Shown here: positions 35,296 to 43,879 of the stretch, in pieces
Numbering within the stretch: the stretch's first letter is position 1
Layout: each line of letters begins with the position of its first letter
NCBI RefSeq assembly: GCF_000701905.1
Contig: NZ_JNKC01000004.1
Location: 1-64,000, forward strand
Reading direction: 5' to 3'
DNA from: Proteiniclasticum ruminis DSM 24773
GTDB taxonomy: Bacteria; Bacillota; Clostridia; Clostridiales; Clostridiaceae
Length of the DNA stretch: 64,000 nucleotides
The notes under the pieces: model-generated
What the model was told of the DNA's origin: nothing
Databases searched by the model: none
What the model saw: the letters and a program-made list of their open reading frames with translations, nothing else
Made by a program: the position numbers and the translations under genes

Positions 35296-35368
35296 TTGTT
35301 CAATTCAATTGTTTGCAATATTTCATTCCGTGTTATATTATTGTTGTAAGAAATAACTAATTGAACAA
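35296..35368. promoter_or_regulatory. paired TTGTTCAATT operator half-sites
   Basis: TTGTTCAATT at 35296-35305 lies between the two divergent -35 boxes. Its exact inverse AATTGAACAA at 35359-35368 lies in the leader just before the ribosome site of the B12 protein gene. Centre spacing is 63 bases, about six helical turns. A shorter copy, TTGTTCAA, is at 39957-39964 before the DUF2177 gene. Confidence 0.45.
35313..35341 (+). promoter_or_regulatory. promoter of the photolyase operon
   Basis: TTGCAA, 17 bases, TATTAT. Its -35 box starts 18 bases from the end of the divergent -35 box. Confidence 0.7.
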
Positions 35369-35378
35369 GAGGTGTGTT

Positions 35379-36029
35379 ATGAATCAGCATTTAGAAGAAT
35401 TTACCCATCTACTGGAACAAGAAAACAGAAATGAAGCCCTGCACTATATCCTGTCCCTTCTAAAGCAGGGAACCTACAGTCTAATGGAAGTCTATGAAGA
35501 AATCCTTGCTCCATCTTTAAATACAATGAAAAGCACGGGAATTGAGGAGCAGGATATTTGGAAAGAACATGTAAGAACCTCCATCATCCGTACCATTGTG
35601 GAAAACTGCTTCCCTTATGTAATGAAAGAACGGGAAGAAAAATACGGTGTCACCAGTCATAAAACGGTAGCTGTAGTTTGTCCCCAGGATGAGCATCACG
35701 AACTGGGTGCAAGAATGATCACAGACTACTTCACCATGCTTGGCTACAACGCAGTCTTTGTGGGCAGCAATACCCCGAAAGAAGTCTTCGTGGCTGGACT
35801 GAAATCTCAAAAACTCGACTACATCGCTTTAAGCATCACCAATCCGTATCACCTGGTTTCTGCAAGAAACACCATCGCAAAAATCCGTGAGACAAGCAAA
35901 GAGACCAAAATCATCGCAGGCGGCTACGCCATCTCAAAACTTGGCGAAAAGAGAGAAAGCCTTGGTGCAGACTATTACATGACAACATTCCATGATATTA
36001 TTTCCATCTCTGGAGGGGACATAAAATGA
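35379..36029 (+). CDS. stand-alone cobalamin-binding protein, CarH-module paralogue without DNA-binding domain
   Basis: 216 residues from the ATG at 35379 (AGAGGTG upstream; a TTG at 35361 is rejected). It has the same two parts as the sensor half of the divergent regulator: a helical cap (about 1-85) and a B12-binding domain (about 93-216) with E105-x-H107-x-x-G110. The cap keeps E63-H64, but the Trp of the W-x9-EH motif is Thr53. No helix-turn-helix is present. It could bind the regulator, store or deliver cobalamin, or act as an independent sensor. Its stop overlaps the next gene by four bases. Confidence 0.8.
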   Translation: MNQHLEEFTHLLEQENRNEALHYILSLLKQGTYSLMEVYEEILAPSLNTMKSTGIEEQDIWKEHVRTSIIRTIVENCFPYVMKEREEKYGVTSHKTVAVVCPQDEHHELGARMITDYFTMLGYNAVFVGSNTPKEVFVAGLKSQKLDYIALSITNPYHLVSARNTIAKIRETSKETKIIAGGYAISKLGEKRESLGADYYMTTFHDIISISGGDIK

Positions 36030-37186
36030 AACTAGCATTTCAAATCGCAACCCGATTTTTAAAGTCCAGTAAAGGACAGACCATACTCATCGCCCTTGGC
36101 ATCGCCATTGGTGTTTCCGTTCAGATTTTCATCGGTTCCCTGATTCAGGGCCTTCAGAAATCTCTGGTGGATACCACCATCGGCAACCAGCCCCAAATCA
36201 CTTTAACCTCGAATAATGAAGAGAAACTCATTGCAGATTATAAAGAAATCGCAGATAGAATTTCTGCGAACGATGAAGAAGTCATCAACCTTTCTGTGGC
36301 TGCAGACGGCCCCGCACTGATTTCAAAAAATGAAGAGACCTACAGCATTCTGCTCCGGGGCTTCAATATTGATGAAGCGGATAGTATCTTCAACATCAAA
36401 GAAAGTCTTGTAGAAGGAACTCTTCCTGACAGTGAAGGAGAAGTGCTCATCGGTGTGGATCTCAAGGAGGAAGCCGACATCTCCATCGGGGATGAAATTG
36501 AGCTTCTGGCAAACTTTGGTGATACCTCAACCGTCACGGTTACTGGATTCTTCAACTTAGGTGTCGCTTCCTTAAACAAGTCCTGGACCATCACAAATCT
36601 TGAAACGGCTCAGAATGTCTTCTCCTATGACGATCAGGTCACCAGCATCAATATGCAGCTGAAAGATGTCTTTCTAGCGGATACCGTGGCTGATTCCATC
36701 AAAGAGAGAGAAACCTCAGAGACCTTAGTAGTAGATAACTGGAAAGCCCAGAACGAAGATCTTTTAAGCGGGCTCAACGGACAAAGTGTATCCAGCATTA
36801 TGATCCAGGTCTTTGTCATGATTTCTGTACTGCTTGGTATTGCAAGCATTCTTGCCATCACTGTGGTTCAGAAGTCCAAACAGATAGGCATACTGAAAGC
36901 CATGGGCATAAAAGACAAAGACTCCAGTCTCATTTTCCTCTTCCAGGGACTCCTTCTAGGTGTACTTGGGGCAATACTGGGTGTAGCTCTAGGCCTTCTT
37001 CTGGCCTTCACCTTCACAAAGTTCGCTCTGAATCCGGATGGAACTCCTGTGGTGCCACTATTCATTGACCCCATGTTTATTACATTCTCTGCAGTGATCG
37101 CTGTGGCAGCTTCTGTCATCGCAGCGCTTATCCCTGCAAGAAATTCCAGCAAATTAAGTCCAATAGAGGTGATTAGAAATGCCTAA
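36026..37186 (+). CDS. FtsX/MacB-type ABC transporter permease
   Basis: 386 residues. One N-terminal membrane helix (about 17-38) is followed by an extracytoplasmic MacB-type periplasmic core-like domain (about 45-250) and three C-terminal helices (about 255-280, 308-335 and 350-375). It ends S-K-L-S-P-I-E-V-I-R-N, the usual FtsX-family finish. Such proteins work by mechanotransmission or extract lipids and lipoproteins, rather than forming a classic channel. The start overlaps the B12 gene (ATGA), and the end overlaps the ATPase gene by eight bases, so all three are coupled. Confidence 0.9.
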   Translation: MKLAFQIATRFLKSSKGQTILIALGIAIGVSVQIFIGSLIQGLQKSLVDTTIGNQPQITLTSNNEEKLIADYKEIADRISANDEEVINLSVAADGPALISKNEETYSILLRGFNIDEADSIFNIKESLVEGTLPDSEGEVLIGVDLKEEADISIGDEIELLANFGDTSTVTVTGFFNLGVASLNKSWTITNLETAQNVFSYDDQVTSINMQLKDVFLADTVADSIKERETSETLVVDNWKAQNEDLLSGLNGQSVSSIMIQVFVMISVLLGIASILAITVVQKSKQIGILKAMGIKDKDSSLIFLFQGLLLGVLGAILGVALGLLLAFTFTKFALNPDGTPVVPLFIDPMFITFSAVIAVAASVIAALIPARNSSKLSPIEVIRNA

Positions 37187-37862
37187 TAATGTGATTGAAC
37201 TGAAAAATATCAATAAAATATATGGAACGACGGTGAAGACCCAGGTGCTCCATGATCTGAGTCTAGAGATCCGAGAAGGGACCTTCAATTCTATCATTGG
37301 ACAATCCGGATCCGGTAAGAGCACCCTTTTAAACATCGTGGGCACATTAGATAAGCCTACCAATGGAGAAGTCTACATCGGTGGAAAAAGAACAGACCAA
37401 ATGAATAAAGAAGAGCTGGCGGTTCTTCGAAATGAGACCATGGGATTCATTTTCCAGTTTCATTACCTGCTCCCGGAATTCACGGCCTTCGAGAACGTAC
37501 TGATGCCGTATAAAATACTCCACGGAAAAGTCAGCAAGGAAGCAGAAGAAAGAGCCAACGAACTGATGAACCTGGTAGGACTTGAAAAGGTGAAGAACAA
37601 TCTGGCCACCAACATGTCCGGTGGTCAGCAGCAGAGAACAGCCATCGCAAGGGCGCTCATGAACAACCCCAAGATCATCCTTGCAGATGAGCCCACAGGC
37701 AACCTGGATTCTGACACCACCGAAACCATCTACAATCTGTTAAGAGACATCAACAAGAAATTCAATACTACCTTTGTGATCATCACCCATGATCGAAGAA
37801 TTGCTGAAAAAGCGGACCGTATCATTGAAATCAAAGACGGACGCATTGGTATGGACGTCTAA
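37179..37862 (+). CDS. ABC transporter ATPase, LolD/MacB type
   Basis: 227 residues. Walker A G-Q-S-G-S-G-K-S-T is at 41-49, the Q-loop is in F-I-F-Q-F-H-Y-L-L-P-E-F, the ABC signature is M-S-G-G-Q-Q-Q-R, Walker B is I-I-L-A-D-E-P-T-G-N-L-D and the switch His is in I-I-T-H-D. This is the ATPase of the adjacent FtsX-type permease. The cargo is unknown; the neighbours suggest lipid or lipoprotein handling. Confidence 0.93.
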   Translation: MPNNVIELKNINKIYGTTVKTQVLHDLSLEIREGTFNSIIGQSGSGKSTLLNIVGTLDKPTNGEVYIGGKRTDQMNKEELAVLRNETMGFIFQFHYLLPEFTAFENVLMPYKILHGKVSKEAEERANELMNLVGLEKVKNNLATNMSGGQQQRTAIARALMNNPKIILADEPTGNLDSDTTETIYNLLRDINKKFNTTFVIITHDRRIAEKADRIIEIKDGRIGMDV

Positions 37863-37882
37863 CGTATAGAAGGAGAGGAAGA

Positions 37883-39259
37883 ATGTTCATGATAGAAAAG
37901 GAGCGGATAAAACATCTCAATCACATCGCCTCATCAGAGGGTGACTATGTGCTGTACTGGATGCAGGCATCTCAACGGCTCCACTATAACCATGCCTTCC
38001 TGTATGCTTTATCAGAATCAGAGCGTTTGTCTCTTCCTCTTGTGGTTTATTTTGGCCTCATGGATCATTTCCCTGATGCGGCACTTCGTCACTATCAGTT
38101 CATGGTGGAGGGGCTCCTGGAAGTAAAGCATGAACTGTCAAAAAGAGGTATCCGCTTTGTGGTGGTCCATAATTCTCCTGAGATAGGTGCATTGAAGCTT
38201 TCTGAGAACGCTTCGGTTCTTGTGACAGACAGAGGATATCTTCGGATTGAGCGAGAGTTTAGAAGCCGCATCAAAGAAAAGGTTCCCTGTCCTTTCATCC
38301 AGGTGGAGACGAATGTGGTGGTTCCAGTGGATACTGTTTCACAGAAGGAAGAGTATGCCGCAGCAACCATTCGAAGAAAAATTGAACGGCTGCTTCCGGA
38401 CTTTACATATCCCATGGAGCTTCCACCTTATGAGGGTAAAGCGTATACCGGTGCATTGCCTGTGGAGGAGATGGTCTTTACGAACCTTACGGAAGTCTTA
38501 CATCTCCTGGACCTGGATCGCAGCGTTCTACCTGTCTCCCATATCTTTCAAGGCGGATATTCAGAAGCGAAAAAGCATCTTGAAACTTTCCTTCAGGAAA
38601 AATATCCTTATTTTGCCGCTTTAAGAAATGACCCCTCCGAAGATGCTGCATCGAACCTTTCTCCCTATCTCCACTTCGGTCAGATTTCTCCTCTGGAGAT
38701 CTATCTCTCCCTTCCTGCAGATGCCTCAGAAAACAGGGCCTCTATGGTGGATGAACTCGTTGTAAGGCGGGAGCTTGCCATGAACTTTGTGGAGAACAAT
38801 CCTCAGTATGACACCTTTGGGTCCATCTCTTCCTTTGCAAGGGACACACTTCTTATCCACAAGGAGGATCCGCGGCCCTATCTTTACACAAAGGAGGAGC
38901 TGGAACAGTCAAAAACCCACGATCCTTACTGGAATGCAGCCCAAAAAGAACTGGTGTTAAAAGGTAAAATGCACGGCTATATGAGGATGTACTGGGGGAA
39001 AAAAGTCATCGAATGGACCGCATCTCCAGAAGAAGCCTATGACATTCTTGTACACCTTAACAACAGATACAGTCTCGATGGACGCGATCCCAACGGCTAT
39101 GCCGGAATCGCCTGGTGCTTTGGAAAGCACGACAGAGCCTGGAAAGAACGTGAGGTATTTGGAAAAGTACGGTATATGAATGACAAAGGTCTTGAGAGAA
39201 AATTCAGTATCGGTACTTATGTGAAAAATGTAGATGCACTCAAAAAGGGAGAGGACTAA
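37883..39259 (+). CDS. phr: deoxyribodipyrimidine photolyase, class II
   Basis: Repairs cyclobutane pyrimidine dimers with blue or near-UV light and FADH-. It has 458 residues, starting at an ATG with AAGGAG 7 bases before. The N-terminal antenna domain begins V-L-Y-W-M-Q-A-S-Q-R. The C-terminal FAD domain has N-L-S-P-Y-L-H-F-G-Q-I-S and the class II hallmark D-G-R-D-P-N-G-Y-A-G-I-A-W followed by W-K-E-R-E-V-F-G-K-V-R-Y-M-N. Class II enzymes are scattered among bacteria, methanogens and eukaryotes. Placement behind cobalamin light-sensor proteins fits light-induced expression. Confidence 0.95.
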   Translation: MFMIEKERIKHLNHIASSEGDYVLYWMQASQRLHYNHAFLYALSESERLSLPLVVYFGLMDHFPDAALRHYQFMVEGLLEVKHELSKRGIRFVVVHNSPEIGALKLSENASVLVTDRGYLRIEREFRSRIKEKVPCPFIQVETNVVVPVDTVSQKEEYAAATIRRKIERLLPDFTYPMELPPYEGKAYTGALPVEEMVFTNLTEVLHLLDLDRSVLPVSHIFQGGYSEAKKHLETFLQEKYPYFAALRNDPSEDAASNLSPYLHFGQISPLEIYLSLPADASENRASMVDELVVRRELAMNFVENNPQYDTFGSISSFARDTLLIHKEDPRPYLYTKEELEQSKTHDPYWNAAQKELVLKGKMHGYMRMYWGKKVIEWTASPEEAYDILVHLNNRYSLDGRDPNGYAGIAWCFGKHDRAWKEREVFGKVRYMNDKGLERKFSIGTYVKNVDALKKGED

Positions 39260-39260
39260 G

Positions 39261-39944
39261 ATGGATAAAATCAATATCATCGTTCATGAAAAAGCGCCTC
39301 TAGGCATCACAGAGCGTGATTACGAACTCCATAAAACCAGCCTTTCTTCGGAAGGATTAGAGGGCATCTTTATGGTTGTCCTGGAGAAAAGTGAAGATCT
39401 TCCTCCCTTTATCCTAGGAGACTCTCAGAACAAGGAAGAGGTCTATTCTTCACCATGTTCTGTTTTGGAGGATCCACTGAAGCTCTGGGACCTGAAAAGA
39501 AGAATCCTTGCATACCACTGGATGAAAAATATTCCACTGCCCCACCGTCAAAGCCTTTTTGAAAGCTGGTATATCTTGAAGTTTCTTTGTCAGGAGCTTA
39601 AGAATGTAGACGCAAGGCAATTGGGACGCGACATTGCCGCTCTTCAGTCTGATGCAGGTATAGAGGTTTTAGAAGAGTTTCGCCAAAAGATCCTGTCTCT
39701 TCTAAAGTATCCTTCCACTCCGGAGAAAATCCGTGGAAGTCTTTGGAAAAACTACACCAATCAGCTGAAGAAGACCCATCACCCTCTTTCTGAGATCAAG
39801 GATCCTAAAGATGGTGTCTTTGAAGACACCTTGGTCCATGAGCTTCACCTTCTGGAAGAAGAAGCCATGAAAAAGCATATTTTCTTTGGCACATCTCCAG
39901 TCCTCTATAAGGAAAAAAAGCCCGTAATATCAAGCCAAGCTTGA
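39261..39944 (+). CDS. unknown protein following the photolyase gene
   Basis: 227 residues, starting at an ATG one base after the photolyase stop with GGGAGAGG upstream. I do not recognise it. It appears soluble: a beta-rich start (I-N-I-I-V-H-E-K-A-P-L-G-I), an acidic middle and a helical C-terminal half with many Leu, Lys and Glu (L-H-L-L-E-E-E-A-M-K-K-H). No Cys clusters, no membrane segments and no known nucleotide motif are seen. A 76-base gap with a TTGTTCAA motif follows. Position suggests a part in the light or repair response. Confidence 0.55.
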   Translation: MDKINIIVHEKAPLGITERDYELHKTSLSSEGLEGIFMVVLEKSEDLPPFILGDSQNKEEVYSSPCSVLEDPLKLWDLKRRILAYHWMKNIPLPHRQSLFESWYILKFLCQELKNVDARQLGRDIAALQSDAGIEVLEEFRQKILSLLKYPSTPEKIRGSLWKNYTNQLKKTHHPLSEIKDPKDGVFEDTLVHELHLLEEEAMKKHIFFGTSPVLYKEKKPVISSQA

Positions 39945-40020
39945 AAATATAATAGATTGTTCAACCTTAGCACCCTTGAATAAAGTACACTAATAGTAAC
40001 AATAGACAGGAGGTATCATT

Positions 40021-40425
40021 ATGCAGTTTTTAAAAGTTTACGCACTGACCTTAGTCATCTTCTTTCTTGTAGACATTGTCTGGCTGGGTGTCATTTCCAA
40101 AAAGCTCTATAAAGAGTATCTGGGACATCTCATGGCACCAAATGTCAACTGGGCCGCAGCACTGGTCTTTTATTTTCTCTTCATTGCAGGCCTTGTTTTC
40201 TTTGTCATTATGCCTGCTATTGAAAAGGGCGATCTCATGTATGCCATTACCCTTGGTGCCTTCTTTGGACTCATCACCTACGGAACATATGATCTTACCA
40301 ATCTAGCCACATTAAAAGACTGGCCACTGAACATCACAATTATTGATCTCATCTGGGGTACTTTCTTAAACGCAGCAACCTCAGGGATCACCTATTTTGT
40401 AGCCACCAGCCTTTTAAAATTGTAA
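40021..40425 (+). CDS. DUF2177 membrane protein
   Basis: 134 residues with four membrane helices. It opens F-L-V-D-I-V-W-L-G-V-I-S-K-K-L-Y-K, the family pattern, and carries Y-G-T-Y-D-L-T-N-L-A-T-L-K-D-W-P in the third segment. The ribosome site is AGGAGG. The function is not known. DUF2177 genes are repeatedly found near photolyase genes and cobalamin light regulators in other bacteria; that is my recollection of the family context. It is probably part of the 35.3-43.0 kb operon, perhaps with an extra internal promoter. Confidence 0.85.
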   Translation: MQFLKVYALTLVIFFLVDIVWLGVISKKLYKEYLGHLMAPNVNWAAALVFYFLFIAGLVFFVIMPAIEKGDLMYAITLGAFFGLITYGTYDLTNLATLKDWPLNITIIDLIWGTFLNAATSGITYFVATSLLKL

Positions 40426-40445
40426 CAGTCAAAGGAGAAATCTCT

Positions 40446-42245
40446 ATGAGTATTCAGTATCTGGACAGCGAAAAACTTTACTATTCTTTTCTCTCCGGTG
40501 CACAAGAAGTCATCCGAAACAAAAGAATCCTAAATGAGATCAATGTGTTCCCCGTCTCTGATGGAGATACAGGAAGTAATCTCGCCCATACGATGCATTC
40601 CATTCTTCAGGAAGCACAAATCAAACCCACTGTGAAGGATACCATGAATTCCATCGCTGATGCGGCCCTTACTGGTGCCCGAGGAAACTCTGGTATCATT
40701 ATGGCTCAGTATATCAACGGTATCTTCATGAGTCTTCCCAAAGAAGAATCCATCACCATGTCCGGATTTTCAGAAATGGTCAATGGCGCCGTTCCTCATG
40801 CTTATCATGCCATTGCGAATCCCGTGGAGGGAACCATCATTACGGTGATTAAAGATTGGGCTTCGGCCATTCACCGGTACAAAGACCATGCAAAAGACTT
40901 TCATGAGCTCCTTTCCTCTTCCGTCAACGATGCCATGACTTCTCTAAAGCATACACCGGAGAAACTGAAGGTACTGGAAGACGCAAAAGTCGTGGATTCA
41001 GGAGCAAAGGGATTTGTGTACTTTCTGGAAGGGTTTGCATCTTTCTTAAGTACAGGACTCTTCAAATCCGACCAGAATCTTTCTCGAGAGACCATTGATT
41101 TCACAGAATATCCTGGTCATGACCATGAAGAGATCCGGGAGAGATACTGCACGGAAGCCCTAATCTCAGGAGAGAATCTTGATTTGGATGCACTTAGGGA
41201 AGAACTCTCTTCACTTGGAGATTCTCTCATCGTTGCAGGGAATCCCAATAAAGTGAAGATCCACATCCACACCAACTCTCCTGTGGACTTCTTTCAAAAA
41301 CTGAAAACAAAAGGAACCATCCTGCAGCAGAAAGCCGATGATATGATTCGACAGAATGAAGCTGCCTACAAGAGAAAGTACCCCATCGCACTGGTCACCG
41401 ATTCCATCGCTGATCTTCCCCTATCCTATCTGGATGAGGAACAAGTGCATATGCTGCCCCTGAACCTTGTGTTTGAAGGGACAACTTATCTGGACAAAGT
41501 AACCATGACACCAGATGTGTTCTATCCTCTGCTGGATGGAGCCACTGAATATCCAAAGTCAGCACAGCCAAACCCAAAGACTGTGGAAGCCTTCTTAGGC
41601 AGCATTGCCGCACATTATGACGAAATCCTTGTGATTACAGTGGCAAAAGTACAGAGCGGTACCCACAATGTCTTTGAAAAAGCTGCAGAAAAATTGAAAA
41701 AAGAAGGCAAGAACATCTATGTGGTGGATTCAAAGCAGAATTCCGCCGCCGAAGGTCTTCTTGTGATGAAAGCTACAGAACTGATTAAAGAAGGGAAACC
41801 CTTTGAAAAGATCGTGGAGACCATCGAGTCTTTACGGGATCTAACAAAAATTCTCGTCAGTGTGAACACGCTGAAGTATATGGTGCGATCCGGCAGGCTC
41901 AGTAAAGTCACAGGATTTGCCGGAAAAATCATGAACCTGAAACCCGTGGTCTCTTTAGACTCGGAGGGAAAAGGTTCCATCGCTGCCAAAGCTTTCAGTG
42001 AAAAAGCAAATACACAAAAAATCATAGACATTATGAAAAAAGACCATGAAGAAAGCGCAATCACACGCTACAGTATTGTCCACGCCAACGATGAAAAGCG
42101 GGCTTTGGACATGAAAGCCAAATGTCAGGAGTACTTGGGATTTGAACCCTCATACATCATGAACATTTCTACCATTGTCGGTATGAGTGCTGGTGTGGGT
42201 GCTGTAGCTTTGTCATACATGCGCGAGAAAGGAGATCTTCTATGA
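40446..42245 (+). CDS. DAK-DegV fusion, fatty-acid-kinase-like (FakA and FakB in one chain)
   Basis: 599 residues. Residues about 10-200 are a DhaL/FakA kinase domain with [13 protein letters not shown] (metal and ATP site) and G-A-R-G-N-S-G-I-I. Residues about 225-300 match the middle domain of FakA. From about 315 a DegV/FakB fatty-acid-binding domain begins [12 protein letters not shown] and continues with S-A-Q-P-N-P and [10 protein letters not shown]. In Staphylococcus, FakA phosphorylates fatty acids held by separate FakB proteins; here both are one polypeptide. It should make acyl phosphate for phospholipid synthesis. It overlaps the next gene by four bases. Confidence 0.88.
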   Translation: MSIQYLDSEKLYYSFLSGAQEVIRNKRILNEINVFPVSDGDTGSNLAHTMHSILQEAQIKPTVKDTMNSIADAALTGARGNSGIIMAQYINGIFMSLPKEESITMSGFSEMVNGAVPHAYHAIANPVEGTIITVIKDWASAIHRYKDHAKDFHELLSSSVNDAMTSLKHTPEKLKVLEDAKVVDSGAKGFVYFLEGFASFLSTGLFKSDQNLSRETIDFTEYPGHDHEEIRERYCTEALISGENLDLDALREELSSLGDSLIVAGNPNKVKIHIHTNSPVDFFQKLKTKGTILQQKADDMIRQNEAAYKRKYPIALVTDSIADLPLSYLDEEQVHMLPLNLVFEGTTYLDKVTMTPDVFYPLLDGATEYPKSAQPNPKTVEAFLGSIAAHYDEILVITVAKVQSGTHNVFEKAAEKLKKEGKNIYVVDSKQNSAAEGLLVMKATELIKEGKPFEKIVETIESLRDLTKILVSVNTLKYMVRSGRLSKVTGFAGKIMNLKPVVSLDSEGKGSIAAKAFSEKANTQKIIDIMKKDHEESAITRYSIVHANDEKRALDMKAKCQEYLGFEPSYIMNISTIVGMSAGVGAVALSYMREKGDLL

Positions 42246-43018
42246 ATCCATACGTAGGCACAGCATTGATGCTGTTGGTATTTTTTACTTTACTTTTTGT
42301 TCTTGCACAGTACCTGGAGAATAATTCCATCGTGGACAGCTTCTGGGGTCCTTCATTTCTTCTGATTGCACTTTATACCCTGATCACCGCAGATAGTCCG
42401 GGACTTCGCCAAAATCTGTTAACCGCAGTGGTGGCTCTTTGGTCTCTACGGCTCTTTTATTACATCACGCTTCGAAACTGGAACAAGCCTGAGGATTACC
42501 GCTATGTGAATATGAGAAAAAGATGGGGTACCAAGCTGCCACGGCTGAAGGCCTATGCTAATGTATTCCTTCTTCAGGGAGTTCTCTCCTACCTGGTGGG
42601 TCTTCCTCTTATCAGAGGAAACAGCTCTGACGTTTCTTCTCTCAGTATTCTCAACTATGTTGGAATCGCCCTCTTCGCCATTGGATTCTTCTTCGAGGCC
42701 GTGGGGGATGCACAGCTGAAGAATTTCAAAAAAGACCCTGCAAACAAAGGAAAACTCATGACCACAGGACTCTGGGCTCTGACCAGACATCCGAACTATT
42801 TTGGAGAATCAGCCATGTGGTTCGGTTTCTATCTGATTTCCTATTCCGGTCTGAAAGACCTGCCCTTTGTGTTCAGTCCCATCCTCATGACCCTTCTTCT
42901 CCTCTTTGTTTCCGGAGTACCACTCCTGGAAAAGAAATATAAGGACAGAGAAGACTTTAAAGCCTATGCCAGAAGAACCAGCAAGTTCTTTCCCTGGTTC
43001 CCTAAAAAAGCATCCTAA
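42242..43018 (+). CDS. DUF1295 membrane protein (steroid 5-alpha-reductase/ICMT-like fold)
   Basis: 258 residues with about six or seven membrane segments. [10 protein letters not shown] is near the start. The conserved cofactor region [13 protein letters not shown] lies at about 178-190 and K-K-Y-K-D-R-E-D-F near the C-terminus; these mark DUF1295 proteins, relatives of sterol reductases and isoprenylcysteine methyltransferases. A lipid-modifying role is likely but the substrate is unknown. It is last in the operon and coupled to the DAK-DegV gene. Confidence 0.88.
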   Translation: MNPYVGTALMLLVFFTLLFVLAQYLENNSIVDSFWGPSFLLIALYTLITADSPGLRQNLLTAVVALWSLRLFYYITLRNWNKPEDYRYVNMRKRWGTKLPRLKAYANVFLLQGVLSYLVGLPLIRGNSSDVSSLSILNYVGIALFAIGFFFEAVGDAQLKNFKKDPANKGKLMTTGLWALTRHPNYFGESAMWFGFYLISYSGLKDLPFVFSPILMTLLLLFVSGVPLLEKKYKDREDFKAYARRTSKFFPWFPKKAS

Positions 43019-43024
43019 AGCCTC

Positions 43025-43062
43025 AACCAGCCATTGGCAAGAAAACCATGGCTGGTTATTTT
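43025..43062 (+). terminator. terminator of the photolyase operon
   Basis: AACCAGCCAT-N13-ATGGCTGGTT perfect hairpin followed by ATTTT, seven bases after the DUF1295 stop. Confidence 0.85.
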
Positions 43063-43149
43063 ACTGCAGTTTATTCGTTCACTGATACAGTAAAGATTCT
43101 ATTTCAGTAGTCATAAGAAACCTCTATAATAAGAAGTGGAGGTGGAATG

Positions 43150-43821
43150 ATGAAACTGCTTAATTCTATGCATTTGAAACTGCTTGCACTGATAACAATG
43201 ATTATTGACCACACTGGCGCTATATTTTTTGGCGGACAGGACATCTACCGGATCATAGGCCGTCTTTCTTTTCCCATTTACTGCTTCCTTCTGGTGGAAG
43301 GCTTCTTTCATACAAAGAGCAGGGAAAAGTATGCCCTAAGGCTTTTCATTTTCGCTCTGATCTCAGAACTTCCCTTTGATTATGCTTTTTTTGGCGGTTT
43401 GAATGGCAGCCATCAGAATATTTTCTTCACTCTGTTCCTTGGGCTTTCTGCAATATGGATATCAGAAAGCTTCCGTCGGAAAAATCCGCTGATTTCTGTC
43501 GCTGGCTTTGTCGGCGCTGCGGTACTGTCAACCATTCTGAACACTGACTACACCATTCTAGGCATCCTCTACATTCTAATCTTCTACTCTGCGAAAAGTA
43601 TGCCTCATGGGCTGAAGGAAATCTATATACTCCTTGGAATTGGCACTGCAACCTCTTTCCTCTCCAGTTCCATTCAGATGTATGCCATTTTTGCCGTGAT
43701 TCCAATCATGTTCTATAATGGTAAGCCAGGCCTAAGAAGCAGACTGGTCCAATACGGTTTTTATGCGGCCTATCCAGTACATCTTATGATTCTTTATCTG
43801 ATCCAGACTTTTATGAACTGA
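43150..43821 (+). CDS. TraX family membrane protein
   Basis: 223 residues, eight or so membrane segments. It begins with the TraX pattern L-K-L-L-A-L-I-T-M-I-I-D-H-T-G-A-I and continues G-R-L-S-F-P-I-Y-C-F-L-L-V-E-G-F. TraX of the F plasmid acetylates pilin; chromosomal homologues in Bacillota are likely acyltransferases of surface polymers. Two adjacent ATGs (43147, 43150) share a GGAGGTGG site. It is a single gene with no conjugation genes nearby. Confidence 0.85.
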   Translation: MKLLNSMHLKLLALITMIIDHTGAIFFGGQDIYRIIGRLSFPIYCFLLVEGFFHTKSREKYALRLFIFALISELPFDYAFFGGLNGSHQNIFFTLFLGLSAIWISESFRRKNPLISVAGFVGAAVLSTILNTDYTILGILYILIFYSAKSMPHGLKEIYILLGIGTATSFLSSSIQMYAIFAVIPIMFYNGKPGLRSRLVQYGFYAAYPVHLMILYLIQTFMN

Positions 43822-43836
43822 AAATCTATATAAAGA

Positions 43837-43875
43837 AAGGAGAAGGATCCATCTTGCTGATAGATCCTTCTCCTT
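43837..43875. terminator. bidirectional terminator, traX-type gene / tetR
   Basis: AAGGAGAAGGATC-N13-GATCCTTCTCCTT between two convergent genes. Confidence 0.8.
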
Positions 43876-43879
43876 ACTT

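Noticed and set aside
43150-43821. TraX-like gene as evidence of a conjugative element
   Set aside because: No other transfer genes are present; chromosomal TraX-like membrane proteins are common in Bacillota.
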